A stretch of DNA of 61,315 nucleotides. Source: a virus. Numbering within the stretch: position 1 is the first letter of the stretch; each line of letters starts with the position of its first letter. The translations under genes were made by a program, and so were the position numbers. The DNA lies in the IMG/VR virus record IMGVR_UViG_3300035665_000037, positions 1 through 61,315 of that record. One strand, 5' to 3'. This document shows, piece after piece, positions 19,255 to 25,596 of this stretch. The notes beneath the pieces were generated by a model. That model did no database searches and was not told the DNA's origin. It saw only the letters and a program-made list of their open reading frames with translations.

Positions 19255-19687
19255 TAGTTCGTACAGCTTTTAATTTTTGCTTTCTATTAGGTCCATTAAC
19301 ATAAGAAACGTGAACCCAATCAGGGTTCTTATCTGTACCAAACTCCCAAATCAATTGATCAAACTCAAGATTGTCCTTAATGAAATTGTATACGTCAGCG
19401 TTACTAACTCCATTGCTGCTTCCATCCATATCAATGTCAATCGCTTGACCTTTGCTATGCTGACTTGTTTGGCTTCCACCAATCGCATCATTCAACTCCT
19501 TGCTGCGATAGCCGGAGCTGATATGGATTGGCACACCGAAGTGAGTTCTTATCTTTTCAAATACATTCTCAGCAAGAATCTTGAAATTCTCTAAATGCTC
19601 AGCAGTTGGTGTATTACTAATACCCTTTCGCTTTGCAGTTTCACTTCTTGTTACCTCAGAAAGAGATAGATGATTACTTATTTTCAT
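19223..19687 (-). CDS. M15-family peptidoglycan peptidase (endolysin)
   Basis: This 154-residue protein is a zinc D,D-carboxypeptidase-type endolysin (M15). The motif SQHSKGQAIDID supplies His77 and Asp84, and DWVHVSY supplies His126; these are the three metal ligands expected for the family. SSGYRSKELNDAIGG upstream of the first His is also typical. It would cut peptide bonds in peptidoglycan during lysis. I chose the ATG at 19687 (MKISNHLSLSE); a longer frame begins farther inside the holin gene but lacks family similarity. There is no signal peptide, so passage relies on the holin. It overlaps holin (14 bases) and spanin (32 bases). Confidence 0.88.
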   Translation of the reverse strand: MKISNHLSLSEVTRSETAKRKGISNTPTAEHLENFKILAENVFEKIRTHFGVPIHISSGYRSKELNDAIGGSQTSQHSKGQAIDIDMDGSSNGVSNADVYNFIKDNLEFDQLIWEFGTDKNPDWVHVSYVNGPNRKQKLKAVRTNGKTSYVNIP

Positions 19688-19916
19688 TGTCCGTAGGTTT
19701 CTTAAATATTTTCTCTGCAGCACTGATGCCTAAAGCGGCAGCAGATAATGCAGCTACTGAATAAACTAAAGCTTCTGACGGTTCATTAACTGCGTCATGG
19801 TTTGCGTAAAGAGTCCAACAAAGCACGATTGCGCTGAATACCCCTACGAATCTTTTACTTGAAGCCTCTCCGTTCTCAGAGAGGAATCCTTTTGACCATT
19901 CAAAAAATTTTTTCAT
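19674..19916 (-). CDS. putative holin, two membrane segments
   Basis: This 80-residue protein has an N-terminal amphipathic region (MKKFFEWSKGFLSENGEASS), two hydrophobic segments (about residues 23-40 and 49-68, the second Ala/Ser-rich) and a charged C-terminus (KKPTDNENK). The size, topology and position directly before the endolysin fit a class II-type holin that opens the inner membrane for the endolysin. The ATG overlaps the stop codon of the small basic gene upstream (ATGA). An antiholin role cannot be excluded because a second membrane protein precedes it. Confidence 0.7.
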   Translation of the reverse strand: MKKFFEWSKGFLSENGEASSKRFVGVFSAIVLCWTLYANHDAVNEPSEALVYSVAALSAAALGISAAEKIFKKPTDNENK

Positions 19917-20035
19917 CTTCCTTGCCCCCTATATTTTTTTGGTTTTGGACTATGTTTGTTGTACGACTTCTTAGCTACACCGGACTTTCTTTTTCCGAAA
20001 CTAATCTTCTTTATATTTGAAACAGACTTCGCCAT
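19913..20035 (-). CDS. 40-residue Lys/Arg-rich protein
   Basis: This very short gene, MAKSVSNIKKISFGKRKSGV..., ends KPKKYRGQGR. It has one-base (TAATG) and four-base (ATGA) overlaps with its neighbours, which is strong evidence that it is translated in the lysis operon. About a third of its residues are Lys or Arg and there is no membrane segment. It may bind nucleic acid or an acidic partner. I do not recognise a family, and the function is unknown. Confidence 0.6.
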   Translation of the reverse strand: MAKSVSNIKKISFGKRKSGVAKKSYNKHSPKPKKYRGQGR

Positions 20036-20322
20036 TATCCTTTCAGTATTTCAATGATTGCCTTTAAAGCCCCAAGTCCAACAAGCGTAACAAGAGCATA
20101 GAAGTAAGCTTTATATTTTTTTATCTCAGCCTTTAGCGTATACACTTCTTTTTTCATTGCACGCAAATCTCCGATCATCCCACTTGAATCTTTATCAATT
20201 GGGTTTCCGGATAAAATATGGTACATGTCTGTAACCATAGCCTTCACATCAGCCATATCTTTTTTCAGCGCATCTAACTCTGCTGCCATATAATCAAGCC
20301 TGTTGTTTTCTTGCGGATTCAT
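20035..20322 (-). CDS. coiled-coil protein with C-terminal membrane segment (XhlA-like)
   Basis: This 95-residue protein has a heptad-patterned N-terminal helix (DYMAAELDALKKDMADVKAM), a short linker, a second charged helix, and a C-terminal hydrophobic segment (AYFYALVTLVGLGALKAIIEI). This is the layout of XhlA/haemolysin-like lysis accessory proteins. It lies in the lysis operon two genes before the holin, so a holin regulator, antiholin or second holin component is likely. Overlap with the next gene is one base. Confidence 0.6.
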   Translation of the reverse strand: MNPQENNRLDYMAAELDALKKDMADVKAMVTDMYHILSGNPIDKDSSGMIGDLRAMKKEVYTLKAEIKKYKAYFYALVTLVGLGALKAIIEILKG

Positions 20323-20344
20323 TTAACTTGTATTGTAATTGCGA

Positions 20345-20602
20345 TTACCATAATGCAATAATATTATTTGCGTTTGTTGTTGATGCAAACACTCTGATTA
20401 CTTGAACAGGAAGAAAGGTTCCGTTCGCTACGTTTGTAAACGTGATGTCATCGCCTGCTGCAGTAAGTACACGAAGTGTTCCTCCTGTACCAACATACAA
20501 TACGCATCCTTCTACTTCACCATTACCCGGATTCGGAATATCTACTGTGTCACTCTTTGTAACAACAGCAGCTCTCGATGGTTGGAGTTTTTGATATGCC
20601 AT
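20345..20602 (-). CDS. small beta-rich putative virion protein
   Basis: This 85-residue protein, starting MAYQKLQPSRAAVVTKSDTV, has a Gly-rich middle (PNPGNGEVEGCVLYVGTGGT) and ends FASTTNANNIIALW. I recall the same start and 'DTV.IPNPG' pattern in small proteins next to structural or lysis genes of many aquatic phages, where they are usually called structural. A compact beta-sandwich capsid or tail decoration protein is likely. It has no Cys cluster or membrane segment. Confidence 0.6.
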   Translation of the reverse strand: MAYQKLQPSRAAVVTKSDTVDIPNPGNGEVEGCVLYVGTGGTLRVLTAAGDDITFTNVANGTFLPVQVIRVFASTTNANNIIALW

Positions 20603-20604
20603 GA

Positions 20605-20790
20605 TTAATTTGTTTTTGGTTGTTCGTTATTATTATTATATGGGAATACACGATTTAGTGTATCACGTCTTTTTGCGCAGCCACAATCTTTACCTGTAGC
20701 CTTTGCAACAGTCTCTACTACCTTCTTGATTCCGGTAGCAGTTGTGATCTTTTCAATCGTATCTCCGAGCCCTTTACTTTTTTCTTCCAT
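20605..20790 (-). CDS. small conserved phage protein with CGC motif
   Basis: This 61-residue protein runs from an ATG at 20790: MEEKSKGLGDTIEKITTATG, then IKKVVETVAKATGKDCGCAK and a C-terminal RRDTLNRVFPY. The GLGDTI-KxxTxATGIKKxV ... DCGCxKR ... LNxxFPY pattern recurs in phages of Bacteroidetes and other aquatic bacteria; its function is unknown. Cys-Gly-Cys suggests metal binding or a redox site. I rejected an in-frame upstream start at 20823 because it lies inside the preceding small gene and lacks this similarity. It overlaps that gene by 17 bases. Confidence 0.65.
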   Translation of the reverse strand: MEEKSKGLGDTIEKITTATGIKKVVETVAKATGKDCGCAKRRDTLNRVFPYNNNNEQPKTN

Positions 20791-20923
20791 GACTTGCCAT
20801 TTTTTGAAACTTAGTTTTACCATATTTCTTACGACCTATAGAAGCAACAATGGCATTGGCTCTTTCGGAACCAATGCCTTGCTTCTTTTGTATCTTCTCA
20901 GAAAGTTTACTAAACTTGCTCAT
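20774..20923 (-). CDS. 49-residue conserved basic phage protein
   Basis: This short gene encodes MSKFSKLSEKIQKKQGIGSE followed by RANAIVASIGRKKYGKTKFQ and KMASHGRKK. The core 'AxAIVASIGRKKYGKxKFQ.M...GRKK' is a pattern I recall in small basic proteins of many phages, usually near packaging or structural genes; no function is known. It overlaps genes on both sides (14 and 17 bases). High Lys/Arg content suggests nucleic acid contact or packaging in the virion. Confidence 0.68.
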   Translation of the reverse strand: MSKFSKLSEKIQKKQGIGSERANAIVASIGRKKYGKTKFQKMASHGRKK

Positions 20924-21317
20924 CTTCCTCTGATGGTTTTTCAGGCTCTATGCCTTCAACCCATCCTGCGAGGAATTTGAAGTCTTCGATGCCTTCTGTT
21001 GAAAATGTAAATTGATAAAAATCAAAAGTGTCATCGAGTAGTTTCTTCATATCTTTTGCCATTGCCTTGATGCCATCCTTAGTGAATTTGTATTCACCTT
21101 TCTCGTTTAGCTCCAACACACCTTTGCTATCTACAAATGCGTGATCAAGACGAATGTCCTCTCTTTTCTCGTTGTACGATTCAAAAAGAGGTTTGATTTT
21201 TTCAGCGATCTTCTTAAGTTTCGCTTCTGTTTTGCTACCCTTTTCTGCCGGAGTCATGTTCAGTGCACGCACTAAATCTAATAACTCTGCGTTTGATTTG
21301 TTAACTTTTGTTGCCAT
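20910..21317 (-). CDS. conserved phage protein of unknown function
   Basis: This 135-residue charged, helical protein contains KIAEKIKPLFESYNEKREDI followed by a beta hairpin (GVLELNEKGEYKFTKDGI) and an acidic C-terminus ending EEDEQV. The 'Y.e.redir...FVD.kGvLelneKGeYkFt' arrangement resembles DUF1617-type phage proteins, though I cannot verify this. A TATATTTG string lies upstream (21343-21350) and could be a promoter, but no matching -33 box is evident. Function unknown. Confidence 0.6.
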   Translation of the reverse strand: MATKVNKSNAELLDLVRALNMTPAEKGSKTEAKLKKIAEKIKPLFESYNEKREDIRLDHAFVDSKGVLELNEKGEYKFTKDGIKAMAKDMKKLLDDTFDFYQFTFSTEGIEDFKFLAGWVEGIEPEKPSEEDEQV

Positions 21318-21350
21318 TTGATTTGATTTTTAATTTATGAAACAAATATA

Positions 21351-21689
21351 CTAAACTTTGGAAACTCTTTTACCCATTCCAACTCTACTTTTCTCAGCTT
21401 TTTTCGCTGCGAGCTTTGATGAACTAATCTCACTCTTCGTCTTTGGTGTCTCAGAGGAAACTCGCTTGGTTGGTCGGCAGTATTCATTCTTGCCACCGGC
21501 TCCACATGCCTTACCACTCTTGGTATCAACCCACTTCTCAGATTGCCATCTTTTCAATGCAGTGCCCTGTTCACTTTTGCGAACAGTACCCGATTGTTTC
21601 CTACACTTAGCAATAGCCTGTGAGGCCCTTGCAGACGGAAACACATCGTAGCTTGCCTTTACTTTTTTATAGCATGCGTCCTTTGGCAT
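21351..21689 (-). CDS. DUF5872-like basic Cys-containing phage protein
   Basis: This 112-residue protein begins MPKDACYKKVKASYDVFPSA, then RASQAIAKCRKQ, and has WQSEKWVDTKSGKACGAGGK before a Lys/Ser-rich tail. This 'kdaCY.KVk..Y.vfPSArAS.AiaKCRK...' pattern is the DUF5872 type common in aquatic phages. Three of its four cysteines come in contexts suggesting a small metal-stabilised fold. The function is unknown; abundance in phages and the neighbouring similar gene at 21902-22192 suggest a shared virion- or DNA-associated role. Confidence 0.7.
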   Translation of the reverse strand: MPKDACYKKVKASYDVFPSARASQAIAKCRKQSGTVRKSEQGTALKRWQSEKWVDTKSGKACGAGGKNEYCRPTKRVSSETPKTKSEISSSKLAAKKAEKSRVGMGKRVSKV

Positions 21690-21690
21690 C

Positions 21691-21897
21691 TTAGTAAGAT
21701 TTACCTATGCTTGTGCGCTTGCCATCAATTTTCTCTACGCTCTTGTAGCCACGCTTGTTGACAACTTCTTTGCCAACTCTTGTAGAGCCATCCTCTAACG
21801 TAGTGATTCTTTTGCTCACTATTCTGTTTGGGCCTTCTTTTCTTTTTGTGATCACGTCAATATCTCTATTGCGGAATGGTATGCTGTTATAATCCAT
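21691..21897 (-). CDS. small basic protein of unknown function
   Basis: This 68-residue protein runs from the ATG at 21897 (MDYNSIPFRNRDIDVITKRK) to a tail ending KRTSIGKSY. It is Lys/Arg-rich and predicted to be beta-hairpin rich, with a repeated RxGxExV/KxGYKSVEK flavour. A longer reading from 22113 would lie almost wholly inside the next gene in another frame and has no conserved look, so I set the start at 21897, five bases after the upstream stop. Function unknown. Confidence 0.55.
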   Translation of the reverse strand: MDYNSIPFRNRDIDVITKRKEGPNRIVSKRITTLEDGSTRVGKEVVNKRGYKSVEKIDGKRTSIGKSY

Positions 21898-21901
21898 GAT
21901 C

Positions 21902-22192
21902 TTAATATTTTCCTTTTTTCGATTTCGGTGAAGATTGTGTCGATCCCCCCGGACCTGCCCACAAATTTTTACAAGCCCAATACCTCGCAGATAACTTATC
22001 GTTGGCTGACGAGCACTTGTGCCTCGCTTTAAATGAAGACCGTGCCGCAGCACTGTAGTTATGGCCGTAGCCCTCGGCACCGAAGTGAATAAGTTTCTCT
22101 TGCCCATTTGCACAGGCCTTCACCATCCGCTTCTTGCCGGGCCTATCAGAAGCCACGACACGGTTACATTTCATTTTGCTTTTAGTTGCCAT
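21902..22192 (-). CDS. conserved basic phage protein (KMKCN...WACKNLW type)
   Basis: This 96-residue protein has the order KMKCNRVVASDRPGKKRMVK, IHFGAEGYGHNYS, SFKARHKCSSANDKLSARYW, ACKNLWAGPGG and a Ser/Lys tail. It is one of the most widely recurring small proteins in aquatic phages, where its function is unknown. Four Cys and several conserved His give it a zinc-binding look. Start overlaps the upstream stop by one base (TAATG). It may be packaged with DNA, since its tail is strongly basic. Confidence 0.7.
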   Translation of the reverse strand: MATKSKMKCNRVVASDRPGKKRMVKACANGQEKLIHFGAEGYGHNYSAAARSSFKARHKCSSANDKLSARYWACKNLWAGPGGSTQSSPKSKKGKY

Positions 22193-22770
22193 TACTTCTT
22201 CTTCTTTGCAGCTTTCTTCATAACGGCTTTAACAACTTTCTTTGCAGCAGCCTTCTTTACCATTCCTTTGCCGGAAGATACAGGTGGCTGAAGCATAGAA
22301 GAAGCAGGCAAATTTGGTTTTGCTTTTTTCATTGCTTTTGATTTTTGAGGGTTAGAAATTATTTCTTTGGTTTTTTTGGCTTTGGCATCGTGATGCCCTG
22401 AACCTTCTTTGTGCACGGTGTGTCCATGTTCTTTTGTTTTATTGGTGATAATATCTTTGCCTTTGGATACAGTAACTCTACCATTCTCAACATCAACCTT
22501 CATTGGTTCTGTTTTGTCTTTCGATACTTCAGTAATCAACTCTTTGATGATAGTTATCTCAGGTTTGTCTTCTTTGTCTTTCGCTCCAACAATGTGTTGA
22601 AGTATTCCAATCAAAGCCATTGAACTCGTAGCAACAAGTCCAATCACTGCAGGAAGAACACCGCTATCCAAAAACATAGAACTGACAACACCGATCAACA
22701 CAAGAAGTGTGATGTAGTTGATAGCATTTTTGCCCAAATGCTTGGAAGCTATTTCTTTTGCAGATTCCAT
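22192..22770 (-). CDS. membrane protein with histone H1-like basic tail
   Basis: This 192-residue protein has two N-terminal membrane segments (about residues 17-35 and 38-62: NYITLLVLIGVVSSMFL and GVLPAVIGLVATSSMALIGI), a charged linker with HGHTVHKEGSGHHDA, and a C-terminal tail of Lys, Ala and Val (GMVKKAAAKKVVKAVMKKAA then KKKK), like the tails of histone H1 or bacterial Hc1-type proteins. It could tether DNA to the membrane, act in lysis, or act at infection. It is transcribed divergently from the plus-strand gene at 22800 across a 29-base gap, so its promoter must overlap that region or it is made by readthrough from groES. Confidence 0.55.
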   Translation of the reverse strand: MESAKEIASKHLGKNAINYITLLVLIGVVSSMFLDSGVLPAVIGLVATSSMALIGILQHIVGAKDKEDKPEITIIKELITEVSKDKTEPMKVDVENGRVTVSKGKDIITNKTKEHGHTVHKEGSGHHDAKAKKTKEIISNPQKSKAMKKAKPNLPASSMLQPPVSSGKGMVKKAAAKKVVKAVMKKAAKKKK

Positions 22771-22774
22771 GTTC

Positions 22775-22782
22775 TATCTTTG
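22775..22782 (+). promoter_or_regulatory. Bacteroidetes-type -7 element (TATCTTTG)
   Basis: TATCTTTG matches the TAnnTTTG consensus and ends 17 bases before the ATG of the plus-strand regulator-like gene at 22800. It is the same octamer found in the promoters at 32636 and 59369. A TTTG lies at 22757-22760 but the spacing (14) is shorter than the usual 19-21, so the -33 element is weak or absent. The site lies within the start region of the divergent membrane protein gene. Confidence 0.5.
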
Positions 22783-22799
22783 TACACAAATGTAATAAA

Positions 22800-23252
22800 A
22801 TGAAATCAGATTATTTAAAATATTGGAGAGTTGTTTGTCAATATACTAAAACTCGGTACAATTTGAGCCAATCAGATCTTGATATGCTCCTTTTCTTGTA
22901 CTCAGAGCCATATTTCAAAATCAGTAAATTCAGGGAGTTTGAAGAAATAATCCCTTGGGACCGGGGAAGATTCGGTCGATTACTCAAAGATGGATGGATC
23001 GAGAACTTTAGACCGGGCACAAAAGGCCAACGAGCTATCTACAACCTATCGTTCAAGGCTAAGCGAATGATCGCCTCAATATACAAGAAACTGAACGGGG
23101 AAGAGATACCCGAAACAGTATGCAATAACCCTATGTTCAAAAAGAACGTAAGCTATACCGATAAGATGTACCGGGAGTTTATCAAGAATATGAACAAAGC
23201 AAACAGAGAAGCCCGGGCTACAGGACAACTACAACATCACGTTCCTGAATAA
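22800..23252 (+). CDS. putative winged-helix DNA-binding regulator
   Basis: This 150-residue protein runs from the ATG at 22800 (MKSDYLKYWRVVCQYTKTRY). The segment LSQSDLDMLLFLYSEPYFKI followed by FEEIIPWDRGRFGRLLKDGW and IENFRPGTKGQRAIYNLSFK fits a MarR/PadR-like winged helix: helix, DNA-recognition helix around PWDRGRFGRLLKDGW, and a wing. The C-terminal half is charged and helical. It is the only plus-strand gene within the leftward arm and converges on groES with a 35-base overlap, so its transcription would be antisense to groES. A role in regulating the arm, possibly the groEL palindrome, is inference. Confidence 0.6.
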   Translation: MKSDYLKYWRVVCQYTKTRYNLSQSDLDMLLFLYSEPYFKISKFREFEEIIPWDRGRFGRLLKDGWIENFRPGTKGQRAIYNLSFKAKRMIASIYKKLNGEEIPETVCNNPMFKKNVSYTDKMYREFIKNMNKANREARATGQLQHHVPE

Positions 23253-23475
23253 TCGTGAAAGGCTCGTCACCAATGATCATGGTATAGCTCTGCGCCTTGT
23301 CGTAGTACACATTATCTCCTTCAGAGATGGAGAGGACCTCAGTGCCGGGAGTCACTACTACGCCACGCTTGTAGCGTAGCTGATTGGTGTCCTCACCTGA
23401 CAGGACAAGCCCTGACGCTGTCTTGATCTCCTCGTCTACTTGCCTGATTACTATGTTTTTTCCTATTGCCTTCAT
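23218..23475 (-). CDS. groES: GroES co-chaperonin
   Basis: This 85-residue protein is a slightly short GroES (about 97 in E. coli). It has the N-terminal strand (GKNIVIRQVDEEIKTASGLV), the mobile loop with the hydrophobic GLVLS tripeptide region that binds GroEL, then YKRGVVVTPG and EGDNVYYDKAQSY matching the GroES barrel, and the final strand FTIIQERDVVVVL. It would cap the chaperonin during folding, probably of the phage capsid or tail proteins. It is in one operon with GroEL but separated by two small genes. The 3' end overlaps the convergent plus-strand gene by 35 bases. Confidence 0.9.
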   Translation of the reverse strand: MKAIGKNIVIRQVDEEIKTASGLVLSGEDTNQLRYKRGVVVTPGTEVLSISEGDNVYYDKAQSYTMIIGDEPFTIIQERDVVVVL

Positions 23476-23485
23476 AAGTTTTGCT

Positions 23486-23668
23486 TTAGTTATCTCTATC
23501 TATTTCGCTCCAATGCCCACACTTAGGGCACTCAAGCAAATCGCCATGGTGCAGTTCCACATGAAACTCCGTCCACTCAATCTTGCCGGCCTCGACCATA
23601 GCAAGCCACTTATAGTTGCACTGCTCGCACTCCATCGGATATGCTACGTTCTCAGTCCCTACTTGCAT
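23486..23668 (-). CDS. small zinc-ribbon protein
   Basis: This 60-residue protein has two Cys pairs, CEQC and CPKC, 34 residues apart, with aromatic residues after the first (NYKWLAM) and GHWSEI after the second. The layout is a rubredoxin-like zinc ribbon. The middle (EWTEFHVELHHGDLLE) is charged. It sits between groES and a small acidic gene, overlapping the latter by 17 bases. It might be a transcription or chaperone cofactor; nothing shows the partner. Confidence 0.65.
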   Translation of the reverse strand: MQVGTENVAYPMECEQCNYKWLAMVEAGKIEWTEFHVELHHGDLLECPKCGHWSEIDRDN

Positions 23669-23900
23669 AAGTATTTACGAATAATGGGGTTTGCTCGCCA
23701 ACATAGGCTCCAACAATATTAAACTCGTAGTACTCAATCGCCTCATCATGGTCCATTCCCTGATCCATCAGTATCTCAATCACCTTGTCAATGTTATACA
23801 CCACCCTCATGGTCATAGGCTCAATCCCAATGACAGCGTCATCAAACCCATCAGCAATTAACACGTCCTCGTAATCCTCGAGTATCTTACTTAGTTTCAT
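23652..23900 (-). CDS. small acidic protein of unknown function in the groEL operon
   Basis: This 82-residue protein runs from the ATG at 23900 (MKLSKILEDYEDVLIADGFD). It has DDAVIGIEPMTMRVVYNIDK and a helix with DQGMDHDEAIEYYEFNIVGA, ending in PLFVNTYASRD. The DGFDDAVIGI...DxxMDxDEAxEYFEFNI...Y pattern recurs in phage proteins of unknown function. The start overlaps groEL by 14 bases, so the two are probably translationally coupled. I rejected the longer upstream start as it lies in groEL. Confidence 0.7.
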   Translation of the reverse strand: MKLSKILEDYEDVLIADGFDDAVIGIEPMTMRVVYNIDKVIEILMDQGMDHDEAIEYYEFNIVGAYVGEQTPLFVNTYASRD

Positions 23901-25485
23901 AACTTCTTGCCATTGTGATGATCGCATTGGTTGAAAGGATGGTAGTAGCCACACTCACTGCATTCTGTAGTGCTGAGCGTGTCACCTTAAGTGGATCAAT
24001 GACACCCATCTTGATGAGGTCTCCGACCTCCTTAGTCTTCACATTCAGACCGATGCCATCGGAGATGTCAACGGTATAATGGTCCTCGACCTTCAGCCCT
24101 GCGTTTGTCAGTATCTGAGTAAGCGGAGCCTTGAGTGCCGCATCCAAAATTGAAGCAGCGATGTCCTGCTCTTCGGAGGTTACTTCGCCAACGAGATCGT
24201 AGACTTGTACTTCATACAAGGCTTTGCCACCACCGGGAAGGATCCCTTCCTCAAGTGCAGACCTTACCGCACACACCGCATCGTCAACCCTATCATACAA
24301 CTCCTTCTGCTCAAGGTCAGTGTTACCACCTACGTAGATCACACCAATACCTCCCGTTAGAGACGCTATACGTTCTAACAGATGATCTTTGTCAGCCTTC
24401 CTCTTTGCTACCTTATGCGCATCCCAAAGTTGGTTTACTCTCTCCTCGATCTTGGTTTCGTCTATCCTCAAATCAGATTTTAGGATGATGGTCTTATCTT
24501 TCGACACCACCACCTTAGCCGCATGGCCGAGGTCGGTATAACTTATCTGCGATAAGTCATCACCGGTCTTCTCGCTGAAGTATGTCGCTCCGACACTCAC
24601 CGCAAGATCCTGCATCAGCTCGTGCTGCTTGTACCCAAAGCTCGGTGGTTGAACCACGCAAAGCTTCAAGTTGTTCTTCATCACATTAGCCGCAAGCGTA
24701 TTCACCACATTCACGTGGCAGTTCGATACGATCAGAAGCTTCTTACCCTCTTGGATAATTGGTTTCAATACGTTCTCGATCTGCAAAATGTTCCCAATCT
24801 CAATGTCAGCCACAAGTACCATCACGTCCTCAAAAACACACTCGTCCCTACCCTGATCGTTTATAAACAATGGGCTCAAATAACCCCTGTCGATCTTCAA
24901 CCCTTTGGTGGTCTCAGCATAGGTGTCCTGAGTTTGACTGCGCTCCACAGTGACAATGCCACTGCGCCCCACGTCTTTATACACTTCGGCGATGATCCTA
25001 CCGATCTCCCGGTCATTGTTAGCCGAGATAGTAGCCACATCGTTCAGCATGCTGCCCGATACTTTCTTACTGCGCCTGCGCAGCTTATCCACCACCTTGT
25101 TACTTATTTCCACCATATTGCGAAGGACCTCGGTCCTGTTATGGTGTGGCTTAATACCATTCATACCCCCCTCAACCAACGCCTCCGTTAAGACAATAGC
25201 CGTGGTCGTACCATCACCGGCTGATGTAGCCGTACGGTCTGCCGCCTCCTTCATCATCTTAACCGCAAGGTTCTCGACAGGATCAAGTAGGTCAACCGCC
25301 TTGGCAACCGTCACGCCATCTTTGGTGACGGTGATGCCATGCGTATGTTGGGGGGATTCAATAAGTACTGTATTACCGGATGGACCAAGTGTGCTCTTAA
25401 CAGCACTTGAAATCTTCTTTATGCCGGAAATTAATTTAACTCTGCCGACTTCGTCAAAGACCAATTCTTTAGGTGAGTATTCCAT
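23887..25485 (-). CDS. groEL: GroEL chaperonin
   Basis: This 532-residue protein is a full-length group I chaperonin. Key sites are present: STLGPSGNTV (residues 31-40, nucleotide-binding), GDGTTTAIVLTEAL (90-103, with Asp91 at the position of catalytic Asp87 in E. coli), GGIGVIYVGG, RVDDAVCAVRSALEEG (with the Asp equivalent to Asp398) and GILPGGGKALYEV. The apical domain is diverged. The C-terminus ends MARSYETK and lacks the Gly-Gly-Met tail of many bacterial GroELs. It lies 5' of two small genes and groES, the reverse order of host groES-groEL operons. It presumably forms a phage-specific folding chamber. Its own promoter and palindrome lie just upstream. Confidence 0.95.
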   Translation of the reverse strand: MEYSPKELVFDEVGRVKLISGIKKISSAVKSTLGPSGNTVLIESPQHTHGITVTKDGVTVAKAVDLLDPVENLAVKMMKEAADRTATSAGDGTTTAIVLTEALVEGGMNGIKPHHNRTEVLRNMVEISNKVVDKLRRRSKKVSGSMLNDVATISANNDREIGRIIAEVYKDVGRSGIVTVERSQTQDTYAETTKGLKIDRGYLSPLFINDQGRDECVFEDVMVLVADIEIGNILQIENVLKPIIQEGKKLLIVSNCHVNVVNTLAANVMKNNLKLCVVQPPSFGYKQHELMQDLAVSVGATYFSEKTGDDLSQISYTDLGHAAKVVVSKDKTIILKSDLRIDETKIEERVNQLWDAHKVAKRKADKDHLLERIASLTGGIGVIYVGGNTDLEQKELYDRVDDAVCAVRSALEEGILPGGGKALYEVQVYDLVGEVTSEEQDIAASILDAALKAPLTQILTNAGLKVEDHYTVDISDGIGLNVKTKEVGDLIKMGVIDPLKVTRSALQNAVSVATTILSTNAIITMARSYETK

Positions 25486-25499
25486 TTGATTCGATTTAG

Positions 25500-25522
25500 T
25501 TCACAATGGTAACCATTGTGAA
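25500..25522. promoter_or_regulatory. 23-base perfect palindrome at the groEL transcription start
   Basis: TTCACAATGGT and ACCATTGTGAA form 11-base perfect arms around a single A. The palindrome lies directly after the TATATTTG -7 element and 14 bases before the groEL ATG, so the expected start of transcription falls inside it. A homodimeric repressor bound here would block groEL transcription; alternatively it could act as an mRNA hairpin near the start codon. The sequence has no similarity that I recognise to the bacterial CIRCE element (TTAGCACTC-N9-GAGTGCTAA). Confidence 0.75.
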
Positions 25523-25523
25523 G

Positions 25524-25556
25524 CAAATATAAAACGATTCCTTCTATAAAAACAAG
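25524..25556 (-). promoter_or_regulatory. groEL promoter, Bacteroidetes type
   Basis: On the minus strand a CTTG (25556-25553, one mismatch to TTTG) is followed, after 21 bases, by TATATTTG (25531-25524), matching TTTG-N19-21-TAnnTTTG. It is placed to drive groEL and the downstream leftward genes. The palindrome at 25500-25522 starts one base after the -7 box. Confidence 0.65.
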
Positions 25557-25596
25557 AATATTTATTTATTGTTCAATTTACGTATAACCCCAACTA

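Noticed and set aside
21897-22113. Longer start for the 21691-21897 gene
   Set aside because: The extension lies almost entirely within the conserved gene at 21902-22192 in a different frame and has no sign of conservation.
24135-25489. Four long plus-strand open frames over groEL
   Set aside because: They mirror the codon structure of groEL on the other strand and have no independent start context or similarity.
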